Shown: piece after piece, positions 14,261 to 18,143 of the stretch
Position numbering within the stretch: the first letter of the stretch is position 1
Layout: every line of letters starts with the position of its first letter
Assembly (NCBI GenBank): GCA_025450405.1
Contig: JANWHL010000093.1
Location: 1 to 18,143, forward strand
Direction: 5' to 3'
DNA: 18,143 nt
DNA from: Ktedonobacterales bacterium
GTDB lineage: Bacteria; Chloroflexota; Ktedonobacteria; Ktedonobacterales; JADMIN01
Made by a program: the position numbers and the translations under genes
Notes under the pieces: generated by a model
What the model was told of the DNA's origin: nothing
The model's database searches: none
What the model saw: the letters and a program-made list of their open reading frames with translations, nothing else

Positions 14261-15664
14261 TCACCCGACCGGCTTGATGTTCTGATTCACCCGGAAGAGG
14301 TTGCTCGGGTCGTACGTCGCCTTGACCCGCGCCAGGCGGGCGTAGTTGTCGCGATAGGCGGCTTTGACCTGATCCTCCCCCTCGTCCATGATCATGTTGA
14401 TGTAGCCGCCGCCGGCTGAGTACGGATGCAGCGCCAGCCAATAGTCCTTGGCCCACTGGATCATGCGCGGGTTGTTCGCGGGGTCAGGGTCCACCGCGAC
14501 AATCACCTCCGCGAAGTTGGCGTCGCGGAAACCGAACGCCGTCTCATCCGCGCCCACCTGATGGACCGCACGGTTGATTGGGTAGAGGTGCATCGTCGAG
14601 AACGGTGTCGGCAACTGCTCGGCATACTTCTTGTGCAGGGCGATGGTCTGATCGCTCAGCTCATTGAAGAAGTCCGCCTTCCAGTACCATTGCAGGCCCG
14701 ACGGGAACAGGGCGTCGAACAGGCTCTGCAGCGCGGGCCAGGGGATCGGACCGGCGGCGTCGATGGCGGGGGCGCCGAAGGCACGAATGGCGCTGAAGCG
14801 CTCGGCGGCCTGATCCAGCGGACCGACGTCACACCAGACGATCACGCACATCTTCCGCAGGTGGAACTGTTCGGGGAAGATGGGCGCCGGCGGCACCGTG
14901 ACCACCCCAAACCACCCATTGATGTCTGCGGGCGCGCTCTGGATGTAGTCGCGCCAGAACGCCATGAGCTCGGGCAACTGATCCAGCGGCCAGAAGATCG
15001 GCCCGCCGTACACCGTGCTGACCGGGTGGAGGCGGAACTTGAACGACGTGACCACGCCGAAGTTGCCGCCACCGCCGCGCACGGCCCAAAAGAGGTCAGG
15101 ATGCTCGTCCGCGTTGGCCGTCACAAAGCTGCCGTCGGCCAGCACCATGTCCACACTGAGCAAATTGTCGATGGTGAGGCCATAGATGGGTGAGAGGTAG
15201 CCGATGCCGCCGCCCAGAGTCAACCCGCCAACCCCGGTGGTCGAGACGAAGCCACTTGGCGTCGCCAGCCCGAAGGGATGCGTGGCATGATCCACCTCAC
15301 CCCACGTGCAGCCGCCATCCACTCGGACTGTCTTGGCGGCTGGGTCCACGCGAATGCCCTTCATCCGCGCGAGATCGATGACCACACCATCGTCGCAGGT
15401 GCCCAGCCCCGGCCCGTTGTGTCCGCCACCACGAACGGCCAGCGTGAGCCCCTGCTCACGCGCGAAGTTGACGGCACTGATCACGTCGGCCACATCCACG
15501 CAGCGCACAATGAGCGCGGGATGCCGGTCAATCATGCCGTTATAGACCTTCCGTGCCTCTTCGTAGCCCGCGTCTCCGGGCTGGATCAGGTCACCACGTA
15601 CCCGCGACTTCAACTCGTCGACAGCGGCCTCCGCCAGGGTGACGGTGGCAGGTTGCGAGACCAT
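14261..15664 (-). CDS. FAD-linked oxidoreductase, berberine-bridge (BBE) type
   Basis: A 467-residue flavoprotein of the PCMH/VAO superfamily with a C-terminal BBE segment. Such enzymes oxidise sugars, alcohols or alkaloid-like compounds using covalently held FAD. Seen here: VRGGGHN (77-83), where His82 is the usual 8-alpha FAD attachment site; GGCTWGEVDHAT (117-128); GVGGLTLGGGIGYL (144-157); and the closing YDPSNLFRVNQNI typical of BBE proteins. The second attachment cysteine of bicovalent members appears replaced by Val140, suggesting single attachment. I chose the ATG at 15664, preceded by GAGGAGGAA; an in-frame ATG at 15739 would add 25 unrelated residues. No signal peptide is visible. 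The gene is divergent from a cupin gene. The substrate is unknown. Confidence 0.9.
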   Translation of the reverse strand: MVSQPATVTLAEAAVDELKSRVRGDLIQPGDAGYEEARKVYNGMIDRHPALIVRCVDVADVISAVNFAREQGLTLAVRGGGHNGPGLGTCDDGVVIDLARMKGIRVDPAAKTVRVDGGCTWGEVDHATHPFGLATPSGFVSTTGVGGLTLGGGIGYLSPIYGLTIDNLLSVDMVLADGSFVTANADEHPDLFWAVRGGGGNFGVVTSFKFRLHPVSTVYGGPIFWPLDQLPELMAFWRDYIQSAPADINGWFGVVTVPPAPIFPEQFHLRKMCVIVWCDVGPLDQAAERFSAIRAFGAPAIDAAGPIPWPALQSLFDALFPSGLQWYWKADFFNELSDQTIALHKKYAEQLPTPFSTMHLYPINRAVHQVGADETAFGFRDANFAEVIVAVDPDPANNPRMIQWAKDYWLALHPYSAGGGYINMIMDEGEDQVKAAYRDNYARLARVKATYDPSNLFRVNQNIKPVG

Positions 15665-15890
15665 GCGTTCCTCCTCGCGGCCGCGACGCGCGGCCACTCG
15701 CGCCATCTCGATACCCGCGGGTGGCGATGCGCCGGGCACATTGCGCCGACCGCGATAGGCATCACCACAGGCATCGAGGGCACTGCCCTCATGATACTGG
15801 AGGGGCCGTTAGGGGAGCGTTAGCGCGAACTGGAGTTATCACCGTTGTCGCCTTGCTCACGCCGATGGACGGGCAAGGGGGTGGCTATCG

Positions 15891-15896
15891 TACAAT
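15891..15896 (+). promoter_or_regulatory. Possible -10 box of the cupin gene
   Basis: TACAAT lies about 50 bases before the GTG at 15947, in the 282-base divergent spacer shared with the FAD oxidoreductase gene. No convincing -35 box is seen. It is the same box noted upstream of two other genes in this window. Confidence 0.35.
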
Positions 15897-15946
15897 GGCG
15901 GTCAGTTGGCCCTCATGGGTGTTGGCCCTATTGCGGAGGTCGGAAA

Positions 15947-16441
15947 GTGACAAACGAGAAGTTTTCTGGGCAGCAGGCGCTCGTCCTCGCACCAGGGGCA
16001 GGCAAGGTCATCCCAGCGCGACCTGAAGGCTCCTTCGTGACCATCAAGGTGGGTGGCCCATTTCTGCAATGCCCCATCACCGTGGCAGAAGGGCACTTCG
16101 ACTCGGGCCAGGGAGCGCCGGAGTGGACGAGTCCGCATCGTCATCACCAGTTTACGGAGATGACCTACGTGCTCGAAGGCGAGATGACCTTCTTGATTGG
16201 CGAGGAACTCCACCGCGTGGGAGCGGGCGCGTTCGTCTGTATTCCCCCTGAGGTGGTCCATGCGTACGTCCCCTCACGGGACGGCATGACGAGCGTGCTC
16301 TTCATCGCCCTGCCCGGTGGATTTGAAGGTATGTTCGAGGAGGCGGCGCACATGCCTCCTGATGCCGACGCACGGGTTTTCTGGAGCTCCTTGAACCAAA
16401 AGTATGACACCGAAGTCGTGGGACCTCCTCCCCAGATATAG
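15947..16441 (+). CDS. Single-domain cupin protein
   Basis: A 164-residue protein with a cupin beta-barrel. Motif 1 is PHRHHQFTEMTYVLEGEMTF, with the His-x-His and Glu metal ligands. Motif 2 is VGAGAFVCIPPEVVHAY, with the final metal-binding His. Cupins of this kind include dioxygenases, isomerases and small binding proteins, and the sequence alone does not choose between them. I chose the GTG at 15947 because GGAGG sits 7 bases upstream; an in-frame ATG at 15845 would add 34 residues unlike a cupin. It is divergent from the FAD oxidoreductase, so a shared pathway is possible. No signal peptide is visible. Confidence 0.85.
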   Translation: MTNEKFSGQQALVLAPGAGKVIPARPEGSFVTIKVGGPFLQCPITVAEGHFDSGQGAPEWTSPHRHHQFTEMTYVLEGEMTFLIGEELHRVGAGAFVCIPPEVVHAYVPSRDGMTSVLFIALPGGFEGMFEEAAHMPPDADARVFWSSLNQKYDTEVVGPPPQI

Positions 16442-16514
16442 TGACTGTTCCCTCGTCCGGAGTTGCCGCTGATGATAGCTGGTGGTCGCAGTGAGCGAGC
16501 TGTTTAGACGATCG

Positions 16515-18143
16515 TTATGCCAATTCAGCGAGCAGCGAGCGCGCGGCCAGTAGGTCGCGCGTGTCGAAGCCCTCGGTGAACCAGGCATACGCGCCGCTCA
16601 GTTGGCGGCGGGCGTCTGGCTTGCGGTTCCGGCCGCTCCACCAGCGCGCGAGACTCATCGCGGCGCGCAGCTCCAGCGAGCGGGCACACTGGGAGCGCGC
16701 GATCTCCGCGGCGCGCAGGAGCGCGGCTTCGACCGCGTCGTCGTTGTGGTGCGCTTGCCGCAGCAGCTCTCCACGCAGACGGTGAAGCTCGGCGTTCCAC
16801 CACCGCTCATTGCTCGCTCGTGCCGCCGCGAAGGCCTCGTCAAGAATCGCCAGCCCCTCCTCGCTCCGCCCCGCCTTGCCATAGCATGATGCGAGGAGCC
16901 AGAGATAATAGGGCAATCGTAGGCGCGCACCAGACGCCTTGAAGGCTTCGATCACGTGACGCAACTCGCTGAGGTTCGCCGTGGTAGGGCGTTCCGAGGT
17001 CTCCGCGTAGCTGACGAGGATTGCCGACCAGGCGCGGTAGTAAGGGGCTCGATAGGCCGCCGTGAATGTGGCGGCTTCCTCTGCGCTCGCTTTGGCGGTC
17101 GCTCGTCCCGACAGCAGTTGCTGGAGCATAGCCAGGTAGGTCGAGGCCAACGCCTGGTTGAACGGGAGCACCAGATCGCGCGCGACCTGGACGGCTTCCA
17201 GCCCGCGGCTCAGCGCCTGGTCTGGATAGCCAAGGCTCCACAGCGAGTGGGCCTGCCATGCGCGTGCGTGGACAGCGAGGTTCCAACCGAGCATGTCCTG
17301 GCGGTCAACGGGCCGCGAGGGATCGTACGCGGTGATCATCCGCTCGAATAAGTCGTTGGCCTCAACGATGCGGCCCAGATGCAGTCGCGTGCCCGCCACC
17401 ATCATGTCCGTGAGCGGCGGCGCCGGATGCCGCGACCGCTCGTAAAGTGCGTGGAGATCCTCGTCCACAAGCAGCACGTCGTCCAGTTTCGCCTGGACGA
17501 CGAGGAGCGCCTCCCAACCATACAGCGCCTCCGCGCGCTCGGCATCGGCGCCGAGCGCGTCGCACAAGGTGAGGCTGCGCCGGACGACGCGCTCGAGCTC
17601 CGGAGCCGTCCAGCCGCGCGTGATGCGATAGATTGGCGCCAACATCAGCAGCGCACGCAGCTCCAGCGTATCGCGCGCCGCGCCCGCGGGCAGCTGATCG
17701 AGCAGCGCGAGCGCACGGGTGAGAAGGGTGATCGCGTCTTCGTTGGCATACACACGCCGCGCGACCTCGGCCGCCTGGTAAAAGTAGGGGAGTGCCTGGT
17801 CGATGGCGCCCGCGCGATCGTAGTGCGACGCGATCTGGCCACTGACGGGGTCGAGGTCTCCCGCGTGGACGGCTTCGAGCGCGCCCGCGATCCGGCGATG
17901 CAGCAACCGGCGTTGCGCGACACCGGTTTCGCTGTAGGCGACTTCTCGCAGCTTGTCGTGTGTGAAGTCATACGCGGCCGCGCCGTGGTCACGCACGATC
18001 CGCCGCTGCCAGAGCTCATCCAGCGCGTTGATGCTCTCGTCTTCTTCGGTCTTGCTGGCGCGCAGGACGACATCCAGGCGGAACTCGCGACCAATCGTCG
18101 CGGCCAGCGATGCCAGTTCCCGCGCGGGCGGCGACAGGCGCGC
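16515..18143 (-). CDS. C-terminal part of an AAA/TPR (SARP/BTAD-like) regulator, partial
   Basis: The frame is open from the right edge to a stop at 16515 (542 residues visible). The first visible residues (RLSPPARELASLAATIGREF) and YDFTHDKLREVAYSE are the winged-helix-like region that follows the NTPase in large bacterial regulators of the SARP/BTAD and LuxR-ATPase type. The remainder is TPR-like helical repeat ending FDTRDLLAARSLLAELA, a typical close for such proteins. The DNA-binding or cyclase N-terminus and the P-loop would lie beyond the right edge, so the exact class cannot be fixed. It is convergent with the cupin gene, 73 bases apart. No stop or frameshift is seen in the visible part. 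Confidence 0.82.
   Translation of the reverse strand, partial: ARLSPPARELASLAATIGREFRLDVVLRASKTEEDESINALDELWQRRIVRDHGAAAYDFTHDKLREVAYSETGVAQRRLLHRRIAGALEAVHAGDLDPVSGQIASHYDRAGAIDQALPYFYQAAEVARRVYANEDAITLLTRALALLDQLPAGAARDTLELRALLMLAPIYRITRGWTAPELERVVRRSLTLCDALGADAERAEALYGWEALLVVQAKLDDVLLVDEDLHALYERSRHPAPPLTDMMVAGTRLHLGRIVEANDLFERMITAYDPSRPVDRQDMLGWNLAVHARAWQAHSLWSLGYPDQALSRGLEAVQVARDLVLPFNQALASTYLAMLQQLLSGRATAKASAEEAATFTAAYRAPYYRAWSAILVSYAETSERPTTANLSELRHVIEAFKASGARLRLPYYLWLLASCYGKAGRSEEGLAILDEAFAAARASNERWWNAELHRLRGELLRQAHHNDDAVEAALLRAAEIARSQCARSLELRAAMSLARWWSGRNRKPDARRQLSGAYAWFTEGFDTRDLLAARSLLAELA

Overview
This is a GC-rich stretch of bacterial chromosome. Its gene content suggests a member of the Chloroflexota (Thermomicrobia, Ktedonobacteria or a related lineage). 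The clues are a giant zinc-ribbon/cyclase/AAA/TPR regulator, a second AAA/TPR regulator, a Uma2-family nuclease, an AglE-like Tat lipoprotein, and CT-rich and C-rich intergenic repeats. This placement is inference from gene families; no rRNA or other phylogenetic marker is present. I see no tRNA, rRNA, CRISPR array, transposase, phage gene or replication origin.

Layout. (1) 1-1264, minus: most of a sugar ABC transporter substrate-binding lipoprotein, running off the left edge. (2) 1442-6786, minus: a two-gene operon with a 4-base overlap. The first gene encodes a 1434-residue protein with two zinc ribbons, a class III nucleotide cyclase domain, an AAA-type ATPase and a long TPR tail. The second encodes a 347-residue cysteine-rich protein with an HExxH peptidase domain resembling the plant DA1 peptidase. 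(3) 6994-7872, minus: an MqnD-like enzyme, divergent from (4) a 72-residue small protein and a Uma2-family nuclease (8011-8832, plus). (5) 8833-9156: a repeat-bearing spacer. (6) 9157-9645, minus: MogA/MoaB. (7) 9646-10208: a non-coding region that appears to hold a complete promoter-to-terminator unit (about 90 nt RNA) and several repeats ahead of (8) an NCS1-family nucleobase permease (10209-11606, plus). (9) 11607-12550: a decayed segment in which two gene fragments meet at one point. (10) 12551-14134, plus: a membrane-anchored PQQ-type beta-propeller. It is convergent with (11) a berberine-bridge-type FAD oxidoreductase (14261-15664, minus), which is in turn divergent from (12) a cupin (15947-16441, plus). 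(13) 16515-18143, minus: the C-terminal part of a second AAA/TPR regulator, running off the right edge.

How the genes fit together. Most are single metabolic genes with their own promoters; several have a TACAAT -10 box 50-75 bases upstream of the start. The most distinctive unit is the coupled pair at 1442-6786, which joins a cyclase/ATPase signalling protein to a predicted zinc peptidase and looks like a sensor-protease module. The second most interesting item is the predicted small RNA at about 9825-9915. Many long open frames on the opposite strands are side effects of high GC content and were left out.
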